The translations under genes were made by a program, and so were the position numbers. Shown piece after piece: positions 30,825-39,981 of a stretch of 64,000 nucleotides of DNA. Origin of the DNA: Desulfuribacillus alkaliarsenatis (GTDB lineage Bacteria; Bacillota; Bacilli; Desulfuribacillales; Desulfuribacillaceae); the NCBI RefSeq assembly GCF_001730225.1, contig NZ_MIJE01000002.1, positions 56,915 through 120,914 on the forward strand, written 5' to 3'. The notes beneath the pieces are model-generated. The model searched no databases, was not told where the DNA came from, and worked only from the letters and a program-made list of their open reading frames with translations. The stretch's first letter is position 1, and each line of letters begins with the position of its first letter.

Positions 30825-31793
30825 TTAGAGCAAACTTCCTAGTGCAATTGCGCCTACTATAGAGCTTAATAAAAACAAGCATGAGACAGCTACCATAATG
30901 TATAAACTTTGTTGAATGTGCTTTGCTTCTATCGATGTAATTGGTTTACCCATCCTGGCTCTATGTGATGGGACTCCTTCGTAATAATTCGTTCCACCTA
31001 GTTGGATTTGCAATGCCCCCGCCACAGCAGCTTCTGGTATCCCGCTGTTAGGGCTTGGATGCTTAGCTGCATCATTCATTATTGCATGCCAAACGCCCTT
31101 TATCCTTCCTGGTACCAATGGAGCAATAACAAGGTAGAACAGACCTGTTAATCTGGCTGGAATAAAGTTAGCAATATCATCCAACTTAGCACCTGCCCAA
31201 CCAAAGTGTTGATACCGTTCGTTTTTATAGCCAATCATTGAATCCAAGGTATTCACTGCTTTGTATGCCATAGCTAGTGCAGGCCCACCAAGCATTCCAT
31301 AAAAAATCGGTGCAGTAACACCGTCAACGGTATTCTCTGATACCGTTTCTATGACGCCGCGACTAATCTCGTGTTCATCCAAAGAGTCGGTATCTCTGCC
31401 AACAATCATCGCCAATGCTAATCTAGCTGCTTTGAGATCACCACGAAGTAGTGGTTTTGTCACGTCAAGAGCATGTCTGTATAGACTGTTGAGAGCTATC
31501 GTTTGACTCATAATTAAGACACTGATAAACCACCCTAAATATGTGTGCACCCGAAACGCCGCTGCTATCACTCCTAATACTAGTGCATAAGTTCCAATAA
31601 CGATAATAATAACAACAATAGTACCTGCTAGTTTAAGCTGTTTATCGGATTTTGCCCATGCCCTTGCTATCCTTTCCAAGAGGGAAATACTTTTACCAAT
31701 ATAAATAACAGGGTGCGGAAGTCTCTTCGGGTCACCAATTAAAGCATCAACGAGGAATGCTACTATTAAAATAACCGCCAGTTCCATAATCAT
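30825..31793 (-). CDS. cbiB: Adenosylcobinamide-phosphate synthase
   Basis: CbiB attaches the aminopropanol phosphate arm to adenosylcobyric acid in the membrane. The 322-residue chain opens LIVAFLVDALIGDPKRLPHPV, and the NTVDGVTAPIFYGMLGGP and PSPNSGIPEAAVAGAL blocks are typical. Four to five membrane segments are visible. It overlaps cbiP by 4 bases. Confidence 0.95.
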   Translation of the reverse strand: MIMELAVILIVAFLVDALIGDPKRLPHPVIYIGKSISLLERIARAWAKSDKQLKLAGTIVVIIIVIGTYALVLGVIAAAFRVHTYLGWFISVLIMSQTIALNSLYRHALDVTKPLLRGDLKAARLALAMIVGRDTDSLDEHEISRGVIETVSENTVDGVTAPIFYGMLGGPALAMAYKAVNTLDSMIGYKNERYQHFGWAGAKLDDIANFIPARLTGLFYLVIAPLVPGRIKGVWHAIMNDAAKHPSPNSGIPEAAVAGALQIQLGGTNYYEGVPSHRARMGKPITSIEAKHIQQSLYIMVAVSCLFLLSSIVGAIALGSLL

Positions 31794-33379
31794 GCACCCT
31801 TAGTCTTTTTCGTTAAGCCAATAATCTCATACAATCGTTCCATATCCAATGACTCTCTTACGGCATCTGCTAGACGGTTATAGTTTTGCTCCTTCTGATA
31901 AACCCCTAGCTGCTGCTCTTCTATCGGCGAAAGGCCTTTCTCTGCACGCAAGTCATTAATAAAGGCTTTTAGTATAGTGATATTATCAAAAAAACCGTGT
32001 ACATGGGTTCCAAAGATCTTACCATTTTCAGAATAAGCGCCATCGACTACGTCTGTTTCTTGACCTGAACGGGCTTTTATCTCCAGCAATGGTGCTGCTC
32101 CAGCATCCAATTTGGATTGTCCCATATGTATTTCATAACCGCGTACTGTCTGACCGCTTACATCTTTCCAAAATCCTGTGGTTGCCATGAGTTTTGCTTC
32201 TACTTGGAAGGTGCTTTTTGTCGCACTATAGGTCGTACTTATCGGTAGCAGTCCTAGCCCCTGTTGATTACCAACATCGGCCTCTGTGCCAGTTGGATCT
32301 AACAGCTCCTTGCCAAGCATCTGATAGCCTCCACAAATCCCTACTATCCTTGCCCCTTTTGCAGCTAATTCAATAATTTCTTTGTCATATCTCTGTTCTT
32401 TCAAATAAAGTAAATCTAGAATTGAGTTTTTTGTACCTGGTATTATAACGACATCAACATCACCTATACACTCGCCTTTATTAACAAAGCGCAGTTCTGT
32501 GTCAGGCAACCGCATAAACGGCATCATATCTGTAAAATTTGAAATTCGTGGCAGCTGAGTTACAGCAATCTTTATAACATTTTCACTCGTTTGTTTGGCT
32601 TTGTTGCCGGCACGGTTAGCTTTGTTACTCGCTTGTAATTGCTTTATCTCTGATAACCATACGGAATCCTCTTCCTCGATTCCATGGTCATGCAAGTAAG
32701 GTATTACGCCTAGAACGGGAATGCCAGTCTTTTGTTCAAGAAAGTCTAATCCTGGCTTTAACAAGTCAATATCCCCTCGGAACTTATTGATGATAAAACC
32801 CTTTACCCGTAATCGTTCTTCTGGTTCTAATAGCTCAAGGGTTCCGACCAATGAAGCAAATACACCACCTCGGTCAATATCAGCAATTAATAGCACAGGG
32901 GAATCAGCGAGTTCTGCAGTCTTCATATTGACAATGTCGCGACTTTTTAAATTCACCTCTGCAGGACTTCCTGCTCCTTCAATTACTAGAACCTCATATT
33001 GTTGTTTAAGCTTATTGATACACTCAAGTACTAAACCATGGGCACCAGGTAGAAATTTGCTCCGATAATCCTTAGCTGACATATCTGCATAGGGCTTCCC
33101 CATCACAACAATTTGTGCATGCATATCCTGCTTCGGTTTAATCAGTACAGGATTCATTTCTACTGTTGGTTTTACACACGCTGCTTCCGCCTGTACTGCC
33201 TGTGCCCTGCCGATTTCTCCACCATCAGGGGTTACAGCCGAATTCAACGCCATATTCTGCGCTTTAAACGGTGCCGTTTGAAATCCATCTTGATAAAAAA
33301 TTCTACATAAGGCCGCCGCCAAGACACTTTTTCCCACATTGGAGGATGTCCCCTGTAGCATAATAGGTTTTCCTGTCAT
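31790..33379 (-). CDS. cbiP: Adenosylcobyric acid synthase
   Basis: This amidotransferase amidates four side chains of adenosylcobyrinic acid a,c-diamide. The 529-residue chain has an N-terminal synthetase domain with LQGTSSNVGKSVLAAALCR and a C-terminal class I glutamine amidotransferase-like domain with RIVGICGGYQMLG, where Cys is the nucleophile, and GTHVHGFFDN. It follows cobU in the run after a gap of 68 bases. Confidence 0.96.
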   Translation of the reverse strand: MTGKPIMLQGTSSNVGKSVLAAALCRIFYQDGFQTAPFKAQNMALNSAVTPDGGEIGRAQAVQAEAACVKPTVEMNPVLIKPKQDMHAQIVVMGKPYADMSAKDYRSKFLPGAHGLVLECINKLKQQYEVLVIEGAGSPAEVNLKSRDIVNMKTAELADSPVLLIADIDRGGVFASLVGTLELLEPEERLRVKGFIINKFRGDIDLLKPGLDFLEQKTGIPVLGVIPYLHDHGIEEEDSVWLSEIKQLQASNKANRAGNKAKQTSENVIKIAVTQLPRISNFTDMMPFMRLPDTELRFVNKGECIGDVDVVIIPGTKNSILDLLYLKEQRYDKEIIELAAKGARIVGICGGYQMLGKELLDPTGTEADVGNQQGLGLLPISTTYSATKSTFQVEAKLMATTGFWKDVSGQTVRGYEIHMGQSKLDAGAAPLLEIKARSGQETDVVDGAYSENGKIFGTHVHGFFDNITILKAFINDLRAEKGLSPIEEQQLGVYQKEQNYNRLADAVRESLDMERLYEIIGLTKKTKGA

Positions 33380-33447
33380 TCTAGAATCGCCTCCACACTG
33401 CTATTTGAACAAAGCCATTACAAATACTTTTAATCAACTATAAGCTA

Positions 33448-34062
33448 TTATTTAATCTGCACTGGAATGCCACAAACAACGAGATGTACTTCGTCTGCTT
33501 GCTTTGCAAGCTTTTGGTTAGCTAGACCATTCAAGTCACGAAAAACCCTCGCCTCCTTATGTTCTGGGACAACATCCATACCCACTTCATCAGCTACAAG
33601 TATAATCGTCCCTGAAGCATTTGCACACCCATCTATAAAACGCTCGATTTCATTAATGCATCGTTGTTCAATTCCTTCATCCCAGTGAAATACTCCAGTC
33701 ACAAGCTCTGGCTGGAGCTCTGACTGATACATCAGATTGGCTACCCAGGTGCCTACGCCATCGATTAGATACAATGGAGTGCCTTCGCTTTGAATCCTAT
33801 GCTTTGGAGCACCTTCGCCTTGAAGTACTTCTGAGATAAAAATGGGTTCTTCAATTGTAATCCAATGCTTTGGCCTTCTGACCGTGTGTTGTTTCACTCG
33901 CTTCGCAAACTCTTCATCAAAGATTTTGCCCGTAGCAATATAATAAACGGTTGTATTTTCAGATGTATTTTCATTAGCTTTCTCGTAATCAAAGGCTAAC
34001 TTCTCAGCAAATGAGCTTTTACCGCTTCGACTTCCTCCGACAACCATAACCAATTTCGCCAT
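33448..34062 (-). CDS. cobU: Adenosylcobinamide kinase / guanylyltransferase
   Basis: CobU activates adenosylcobinamide with GTP. I chose the start MAKLVMVVGGSRSGKS because AAGGAG lies 8 bases before it; the frame extends 11 codons further without a site. The 204-residue chain shows the P-loop GGSRSGKSSFAEKLA and the ATGKIFDEEFAKRVKQH guanylylation-site region with its histidine. It stands between cbiC and cbiP. Confidence 0.94.
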   Translation of the reverse strand: MAKLVMVVGGSRSGKSSFAEKLAFDYEKANENTSENTTVYYIATGKIFDEEFAKRVKQHTVRRPKHWITIEEPIFISEVLQGEGAPKHRIQSEGTPLYLIDGVGTWVANLMYQSELQPELVTGVFHWDEGIEQRCINEIERFIDGCANASGTIILVADEVGMDVVPEHKEARVFRDLNGLANQKLAKQADEVHLVVCGIPVQIK

Positions 34063-34112
34063 TACGTAGTCTCCTTGGATAACATTAATCACCACAATAT
34101 TCTTTTTCGATT

Positions 34113-34757
34113 TTAATTCCCTTGGTAATATAAGAGTGCATTTACAACACTGACTGCGCTTGGGCTTCCACCGCGTGTGCCACGCACCGTTACATAGGGC
34201 ACGAGGTTTTTTTCTATCATTAGCTCCTTGGATTCCATGGCCCCAACAAACCCGACAGGTGTACCAACGATTAATGCTGGTTTTGCTATGCCCTTCTCAA
34301 TTAAATCAAGCACTTCAAATAGAGCTGTCGGAGCATTACCAATTGCAACAACCGAGCCATCGAGCTGACTGCCCCACAGTCGCATAGCTGCCGCTGCCCT
34401 AGTAATCCCTAACTCTTGGGCCGCTTTGGCAATATCTTCATCGGCAATTTTGCAATAGGCATCGCCTCCATACCCTTGCAATTTTTTGCGATTGACTCCT
34501 GCAAGTAGCATATTTACGTCTGTATAGACATTGCAGCCTCCACGCAGGGCTTCAATTCCTGCTCGACTTGCTTCTTTATGGATGCATATACTGTCAAGTA
34601 TGTCTGGATCACCTGTTGTGTGGATGATGCGCTTAATAATATCTTTTTCCACGGGAGCAAAACTCTTCCCTTGAAGATACTCATCTATAATGGACATGCT
34701 CTTACGTTCAATTTCTTGCGGATTCCAGATGATTTGTAAGTTTTCGCCGATACTCAT
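34113..34757 (-). CDS. cbiC: Cobalt-precorrin-8 methylmutase
   Basis: CbiC moves the C11 methyl group to C12, giving cobyrinic acid. The 214-residue chain has IIHTTGDPDILDSI with the catalytic histidine, and the GTPVGFVGAMESKE and RGTRGGSPSAVSVVNAL blocks of the family. Its start overlaps the cbiX stop (ATGA). Confidence 0.95.
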   Translation of the reverse strand: MSIGENLQIIWNPQEIERKSMSIIDEYLQGKSFAPVEKDIIKRIIHTTGDPDILDSICIHKEASRAGIEALRGGCNVYTDVNMLLAGVNRKKLQGYGGDAYCKIADEDIAKAAQELGITRAAAAMRLWGSQLDGSVVAIGNAPTALFEVLDLIEKGIAKPALIVGTPVGFVGAMESKELMIEKNLVPYVTVRGTRGGSPSAVSVVNALLYYQGN

Positions 34758-35125
34758 AGTGCTTGTGCCTCTTTGATTCGATCTTCAACGATGTCTAATA
34801 TGCCTGGATGTGGACCAAAATGCTTTGCCAGCACAAAGACAACATCTGGATGCGTAGTCTTTAGCATCATTAAACGACTTGGAATATCACGTTTTATATG
34901 ATTACCTGTAACAAGGAACATCGGCATAACAATAATTTTTTCTACACCCTTCTTAATTAAACGCTTTGCTGCATCTCCAATATTCGGCTCACCAAAGGAT
35001 AGAAAGCCTACTTCATACAGACCTTCAGGGTTTCGCTCCTGAATATTTTTCGCCATTTGATGAATTTCTTGATTTGCCTCTTCTCTACGACTTCCGTGTC
35101 CTAACAAAATTATGCCTTCTTTCAT
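34754..35125 (-). CDS. cbiX: Sirohydrochlorin cobaltochelatase, short form
   Basis: CbiX inserts Co2+ into sirohydrochlorin, the entry step of the anaerobic pathway. I chose MKEGIILLGHGSR because GGAGG lies 8 bases upstream; a longer frame would run into cbiJ. The 123-residue product is about half the Bacillus form and matches the short CbiX class, which works as a homodimer. The metal-binding histidines are in LLGHGSR and VTGNHIKRDIP. Confidence 0.9.
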   Translation of the reverse strand: MKEGIILLGHGSRREEANQEIHQMAKNIQERNPEGLYEVGFLSFGEPNIGDAAKRLIKKGVEKIIVMPMFLVTGNHIKRDIPSRLMMLKTTHPDVVFVLAKHFGPHPGILDIVEDRIKEAQAL

Positions 35126-35144
35126 ATTAAAAACCTCCATTTTT

Positions 35145-35960
35145 TCATGTAATTGGCTGACAGCGCTCTTGGTGAGCACTGCTTTGATTGCTCTGCTCGA
35201 TTCCTACTCCTGTGACCTTTTCTATTAATTGTTCGATAGTATCTGCTATCTCTGGATATAAGAGCTCTGGTCTACGAATTACTAAGCTTGTTATATCGAG
35301 CTCGGATGCCGATTTGATTTTCTCGTGAAAACCTCCACTATGACCACTTTCTTTTGTCAGCATGACATCAATATTGTATTGTCTAAACAAAGCCGTGTTC
35401 AGCATTTCCGTAAATGGTCCCTTCATTGCAACTATGTTTGCTAGGTCTACCCCTATCTGCTCACATAATTGTATCGATTCTGTACAAGGCAGGACACGAA
35501 CAATTAGCTCAGCTCCTACCCTTTTCATCATTGGTACTAATACTGGTAGGCTTTTACTACCTAAGGTACTAAACACTCTTTGATTAGGTTTAATCAGAGT
35601 CTCTACCTCTTCAAGATTTTGTACATGTTTTACCAGAGGATGCTCATGCACATCGCCGGCCTGTCTTTCATAACGGATATACGGGATTTGCAAAGCTGCA
35701 GCTACTTTCATTGCTAACTTGCTAATCTCGATGGCATAAGGATGTGTAGCATCAACCAGGCATTGGACTTGATTATCCAAAAGCGCTGTTGTCAATGTAT
35801 GTTCATCAAATCTACCTTGATTGATATATGTGACACCTTGCCGAGTTAGGAGGTTCGAACCAAATGCCGTGACTACGGATGCACCGACTCGATGCCCCGC
35901 ATTTTGCAATGCACTAATCGCTGCCCTACTCTCTGTCGTACCCGCTAAGACAAATATCAT
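35145..35960 (-). CDS. cbiJ: Cobalt-precorrin-6A reductase
   Basis: CbiJ (CobK family) reduces cobalt-precorrin-6A with NAD(P)H. The 271-residue chain opens IFVLAGTTESRAAISAL and contains DATHPYAIEISKLA and PYIRYER, the usual signatures, then MTKESG-type LTKESGHSGG near the C-terminus. Start and cbiH stop overlap (ATGA). Confidence 0.94.
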   Translation of the reverse strand: MIFVLAGTTESRAAISALQNAGHRVGASVVTAFGSNLLTRQGVTYINQGRFDEHTLTTALLDNQVQCLVDATHPYAIEISKLAMKVAAALQIPYIRYERQAGDVHEHPLVKHVQNLEEVETLIKPNQRVFSTLGSKSLPVLVPMMKRVGAELIVRVLPCTESIQLCEQIGVDLANIVAMKGPFTEMLNTALFRQYNIDVMLTKESGHSGGFHEKIKSASELDITSLVIRRPELLYPEIADTIEQLIEKVTGVGIEQSNQSSAHQERCQPIT

Positions 35961-36814
35961 AATTGATATCCCCTTGGCGTTACCATTTTCCCGTTAATAA
36001 TCTTCGTTTGCGAGTTTCCAATAACTACAGTTGTCAGCATGTCAATTGGATGATTCAGCATTTCCTTCAGGTTTGTAATAATTACTTCCTCTTCTCCACG
36101 TTTTGCATTGCGGACAATGCCAACAGGCGTCATCGGGTCTTTATGCCATAGGAAAATTTCCCGCGCTGTATTAATGTGATTGGGTCGGCCGTGGCTCTTA
36201 GGGTTGTAAAGAACGACAATAAAGTCCCCTAGCCCTGCTGCTTCGATGCGTGTCATGATTTTCGTCCATGGTGTTAACAGATCACTTAAGCTAATGACAG
36301 CAAAGTCGTGCATAAGTGGTGCTCCTAGCGCCGCAGCAGCAGCTGTAGCGGCTGTAATCCCTGGTATGACTTCTACTTCAATATTTTTGTCATTATACTG
36401 CTCCTCTACGAGCTCCAAAACAATTCCCGCCATGCCGTACACGCCTGGGTCGCCACTGCTAACGACAGCTACGCACTTCCCTTCGCTGGCTAAGTCGGCT
36501 GCTGCCTTGGCACGGTCTATTTCCTTGCGCATGCCTGAGCTTATAACTTCTTTATTTACCAATAAATCTTCGATTAAATTCAAATACGTTTTATAGCCGA
36601 CAATTACATCTGCCGTTTCAATTGCCGTTATGGCTGCTGGCGCACTGTAGCTTCGGTCACCAGGTCCCAGTCCCACCACCAGGATTTTTCCATGGCAATG
36701 CTGATTGTCACGCTGTTGATTATTTGTTTCGGTATGATTGTTATTCCATACTTGGCTGCAATCTTTGCTGCTGGTTCGCATACTCCACCAACTCCTATGC
36801 TTTTTCTCACCCAT
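35957..36814 (-). CDS. cbiH: Cobalt-precorrin-3B C17-methyltransferase (start uncertain)
   Basis: CbiH methylates C17 and contracts the ring. The SAM methylase domain starts at GKILVVGLGPGDRSYS around residue 43, and SSGDPGVYGMAG and EVIPGITAATAAAA follow. The reading frame extends 42 codons upstream through the end of cbiG, but those residues look like out-of-frame cbiG and no convincing start lies next to the domain. An in-frame ATG at 36781 is one option. A single extra A at 36685-36689 would fuse the domain to CbiG. Function is firm, the N-terminus is not. Confidence 0.8.
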   Translation of the reverse strand: MGEKKHRSWWSMRTSSKDCSQVWNNNHTETNNQQRDNQHCHGKILVVGLGPGDRSYSAPAAITAIETADVIVGYKTYLNLIEDLLVNKEVISSGMRKEIDRAKAAADLASEGKCVAVVSSGDPGVYGMAGIVLELVEEQYNDKNIEVEVIPGITAATAAAAALGAPLMHDFAVISLSDLLTPWTKIMTRIEAAGLGDFIVVLYNPKSHGRPNHINTAREIFLWHKDPMTPVGIVRNAKRGEEEVIITNLKEMLNHPIDMLTTVVIGNSQTKIINGKMVTPRGYQL

Positions 36815-37833
36815 TCGGATGGAATATAATTTTCTTCTAATCTACTTATTTCGTCTTTTGGCACTTCTATAATAGGCAGCTCCATTTTTGCTGCCAGTTC
36901 CTTAATTCCAGGTTCTGCTGCTTTGAAATCTATGGTAGCTAGTGCCTTCAAGCTGTTTCTATGAATGTCGTATTGCTCTAGTGCACTTTCCACCGCTGCC
37001 TGGAGTTGGGTATACAGCGCCCCTTTACGGCATCCAATGCCGATGATTAATGTCTTTGGTATGATTTGAATGCTATTGTGTTGCTGTTTGTGCACAAACG
37101 GACTTACGATTACCGTTGGATTATTTGTTGCATCTTTATCCTGGTCGTTATACACAAACCCTTCGGTTATATTGTTTGTAAGCGGAAATGGGCTTGTTAT
37201 ACTTACTGTTTGGTTTTCAACGAGCAAGCGATTAAAGGTTTTCACCTGACTTATAGGTTCTATGACTGCACTCAGTCTTTTTGCTATAATATCGATGGCT
37301 GGTTTGTGATTGACATCGGTGGCAGTGGTAATTACAGGCATAGCTCCAATCGCACTTGCAACATCTTCAGCTAGCTGATTGGCGCCACCTACATGTCCTG
37401 ATAAAAGGCTTATGGCAAATTTACCTGCTTCATCAAGTACAACAATACCTGGGTCTGTATACTTTGACCTTACTAGCGGCGCTAGACTACGAACGACAAT
37501 CCCCGTGGCCATAATACAAATGACATGAGAATACTGGTGAAATGCCTCCGAAAATACATTTTGCCATTCGTCGTAAAAGCTGACGGTAACCGTAGGTCTT
37601 AATACCTCTAAACGATCTTCAATCAAATCCTCTAGTTTTGTATGCAATCGTTTAGGTATATACAAGCTGATTGATTGATATTGACTTGCTTGTATCTTTT
37701 GTGTATTTTGCATGTTTTCTGCTAATACTGTTGCCAGCCTTAGACCATTCTCCGTCAAACATAACACCGCTATAGATTGATATTGTATCTGATCTTGCGT
37801 AAACTCGTTGCTACTGTCGATATTCATGGGCAA
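36628..37833 (-). CDS. cbiG: Cobalt-precorrin-5A hydrolase
   Basis: CbiG opens the delta-lactone of cobalt-precorrin-5A and releases acetaldehyde. The 401-residue chain has the middle block GTGIVVRSLAPLV-like MATGIVVRSLAPLVRSK, ISLLSGHVGGANQLAEDVA, and the C-terminal block LIIGIGCRKGA with SIGVGGVCEPAA. After SVTISIAMEK the last 21 residues are Trp-rich and unlike the family, and they overlap the N-terminal methylase coding of cbiH by 187 bases in another frame. See the finding on the frame break. Confidence 0.88.
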   Translation of the reverse strand: MPMNIDSSNEFTQDQIQYQSIAVLCLTENGLRLATVLAENMQNTQKIQASQYQSISLYIPKRLHTKLEDLIEDRLEVLRPTVTVSFYDEWQNVFSEAFHQYSHVICIMATGIVVRSLAPLVRSKYTDPGIVVLDEAGKFAISLLSGHVGGANQLAEDVASAIGAMPVITTATDVNHKPAIDIIAKRLSAVIEPISQVKTFNRLLVENQTVSITSPFPLTNNITEGFVYNDQDKDATNNPTVIVSPFVHKQQHNSIQIIPKTLIIGIGCRKGALYTQLQAAVESALEQYDIHRNSLKALATIDFKAAEPGIKELAAKMELPIIEVPKDEISRLEENYIPSEWVRKSIGVGGVCEPAAKIAAKYGITIIPKQIINSVTISIAMEKSWWWDWDLVTEATVRQQP

Positions 37834-38551
37834 AATCCTTGTCGTATAATTTCGATTTGCCTGTATGATTTAGGAATTCCCCTACTAATATAAGTGCTGT
37901 TTTCGTTATACCTGCTTCCCTAGTAAGCTCCCCTATTGTTTCCAATGTGCCCTTTACAATGCGTTCCTCTGGCCATGAGGCTTTTTCTACTACGGCAATT
38001 GGCATATCCAGTGGATGCACCTGTGACAATTCCTCTACGACTCTATCAATCATGCCAACAGATAGAAATATTGCCATCGAAGACTTATGAGATGCTAGAC
38101 TTTTCAAGCTCTCTGAAGCGGGTACAGGTGTCCTTCCTTCTAAGCGTGTTACAATCATCGTCTGTGTTCCATCTGGAATCGTGTATTCTCTACCAAGGCT
38201 AGCGGCGGCGGCCAAGAAGGAGCTAACCCCAGGAACTACTTTATAAGGAATATTAAACTCGTTTAGCATATCGATTTGTTCACCGATTGCACCATACAGG
38301 CTCGGATCTCCTGTATGTAAGCGCACTACTAGCTTCCCTACCTGGTACCCCTCAACCATCTCTCGAACAATTTCCTCAAGGGCTAAATGCGCACTATTGA
38401 CAATTTTCGCCCCTTCTTTGGCATGTGATAAAACCTCTGGATTTACTAATGACCCCGCATAGACGACGACATCCGCCTGCTGAAGTAGCTTATACCCTTT
38501 TAGCGTAATCAAATCTGGATCGCCCGACCCTGCACCAACAAAATATATCAT
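37811..38551 (-). CDS. cbiF: Cobalt-precorrin-4 C11-methyltransferase
   Basis: CbiF methylates C11 using SAM. I chose MIYFVGAGSGDPDL, 8 bases after GGGAG, over a GTG five codons earlier. The 246-residue chain has the methylase blocks VVRLHTGDPSLYGAIGEQ and VVPGVSSFLAAAASLG, typical of CbiF/CobM. It overlaps the cbiG start by 23 bases. Confidence 0.95.
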   Translation of the reverse strand: MIYFVGAGSGDPDLITLKGYKLLQQADVVVYAGSLVNPEVLSHAKEGAKIVNSAHLALEEIVREMVEGYQVGKLVVRLHTGDPSLYGAIGEQIDMLNEFNIPYKVVPGVSSFLAAAASLGREYTIPDGTQTMIVTRLEGRTPVPASESLKSLASHKSSMAIFLSVGMIDRVVEELSQVHPLDMPIAVVEKASWPEERIVKGTLETIGELTREAGITKTALILVGEFLNHTGKSKLYDKDFAHEYRQ

Positions 38552-38642
38552 TGTCTCAACTCCCACTCTTCATAGCTTTCGTTTCTAGTAAACTTATAGT
38601 AGCTACCAATTTTACTTTTATAATTTATTTATTTTTTAAAGT

Positions 38643-39350
38643 CTATTTTTTCTTCTTTATGATTATGGTTGATAGATAATCGAGCTTTCTATCTAGCAGT
38701 TCTGTGATGTCTTCAGTATAATAGCTGTCTGCAAAGCCACAGCGACTTGCATAGTAAAAATCTTTCTCCTGACCTAATTCAGCTAAGATGTCTGAGAGCT
38801 TCTGTATTTGGTTCCCTGCCTTAAGCAGTACTACATTGTCAAACTGATTTATCGTTTGCTCTAGGCTCTCTTTGTCTTTTAGTGCAGGGATTATCACTAC
38901 GCTTTCTTCCGATTCAGCTAATGGCACCTGGTATGTAGCTGCCATCAAATTGATAGAGCTAATTCCGGGTACAATTTCAATCAAGGCTTCTGGGGCTAAA
39001 GCTTTAATGTGTTTCATTACATAGGTAAATGTTGAATAAAGCGAGGGATCACCTAAAGTAACAAAGGCAGCATCTTTACCCTCTTGTAATATGTTCGCAA
39101 TCTGCTTAGCTGCTTGTTGCCAGCTTTTTATGAGTTCTGCCTTGTCTGCTGTCATTGGCATATGTAAATCAACCTGCTGCCAATCCTTATCAACGGCTCC
39201 TTTGGCAATTTCTAAGGCGATACTGCGCTTTTCCATCTTTGATTTGGGGACAAGCAACACTTCTACTTGTTCTAAAATTCTTTTTGCCTTAAGTGTCAGA
39301 AGCTCAGGATCGCCTGGACCAACACCGATTCCGTATAGCTTACCGTTCAT
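38643..39350 (-). CDS. cbiL: Cobalt-precorrin-2 C20-methyltransferase
   Basis: CbiL methylates C20 of cobalt-precorrin-2. The 235-residue chain opens MNGKLYGIGVGPGDPELLTLKA-like (MNGKLYGIGVGPGDPELL), with FVTLGDPSLYSTF and IEIVPGISSINLMAA. It overlaps cbiT by 11 bases. The 76-base gap to cbiF is the largest internal gap in this part of the run and shows no clear signal. Confidence 0.95.
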   Translation of the reverse strand: MNGKLYGIGVGPGDPELLTLKAKRILEQVEVLLVPKSKMEKRSIALEIAKGAVDKDWQQVDLHMPMTADKAELIKSWQQAAKQIANILQEGKDAAFVTLGDPSLYSTFTYVMKHIKALAPEALIEIVPGISSINLMAATYQVPLAESEESVVIIPALKDKESLEQTINQFDNVVLLKAGNQIQKLSDILAELGQEKDFYYASRCGFADSYYTEDITELLDRKLDYLSTIIIKKKK

Positions 39351-39981
39351 TGGCTGCTCCCTCCTTTGTATAGTCTGTTTTTGTATTGTCTGTTTTTGCT
39401 GCTGCTATAATAGTTACTGGATTTCTTGCTTGCCACATCTGTGCGTTGCCGCGACTCACTATGTAGGAAATAGCCACTTGTGTAACTTCTATTTCATACC
39501 CTAGTTCTTCAAGTATTTTATAGGCGTCTGTCGCCGTATTGAGAGTGACGGAGTTCAGGACGATTCTTCCACCCGTTGTAAGCTTGCTATCACAAACCCG
39601 AAGAATTTGTTCGAGATTACCTCCACTCCCTCCGATAAATATGCGGTCAGCAACAGGCAACCCTTCTAGCGCATCTGGCGCAAGCCCTTCAATAACGTCG
39701 ATTGCTACCTTAAATTTCTTGCTATTTTCCTTCAGCACTTTGATGGCTTCTGGATTTTTCTCAATTGCTATCACTTTGCCATCTGGAACCATCCGCTTGA
39801 TTTCAATAGCAACAGATCCGCTCCCTGCCCCGATATCGTATACTGTAGCTGCAGGAGTTAGTTGGAGTTTTGCAAGCGATAGAACACGAATTTCGTTCTT
39901 CGTCATCGGCACACCTTCGCTGCGAACGAATTGTTCATCGGGAATGCCGAATGCTTCATACACTTTATTATTGAGAGTCAT
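39340..39981 (-). CDS. cbiT: Cobalt-precorrin-6B C15-methyltransferase (decarboxylating)
   Basis: CbiT methylates C15 and removes the acetate carboxyl of ring C. The 213-residue chain has GIPDEQFVRSEGVPMTKNE at its start and the class I methyltransferase SAM loop VYDIGAGSGSVAIEI, then DRIFIGGSGGNLEQIL. The C-terminal tail after about residue 190 is rich in Lys, Thr and Asn and looks unstructured. CbiE and CbiT are separate here, as in Salmonella. Confidence 0.95.
   Translation of the reverse strand: MTLNNKVYEAFGIPDEQFVRSEGVPMTKNEIRVLSLAKLQLTPAATVYDIGAGSGSVAIEIKRMVPDGKVIAIEKNPEAIKVLKENSKKFKVAIDVIEGLAPDALEGLPVADRIFIGGSGGNLEQILRVCDSKLTTGGRIVLNSVTLNTATDAYKILEELGYEIEVTQVAISYIVSRGNAQMWQARNPVTIIAAAKTDNTKTDYTKEGAANER

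Noticed and set aside
36685..36689. Programmed -1 frameshift in cbiG/cbiH as a certain call
   Set aside because: The run is only five A, and the P-site codon GAA would re-pair poorly with GGA, so a classical slippery heptamer is absent. It is kept as one option in the finding.
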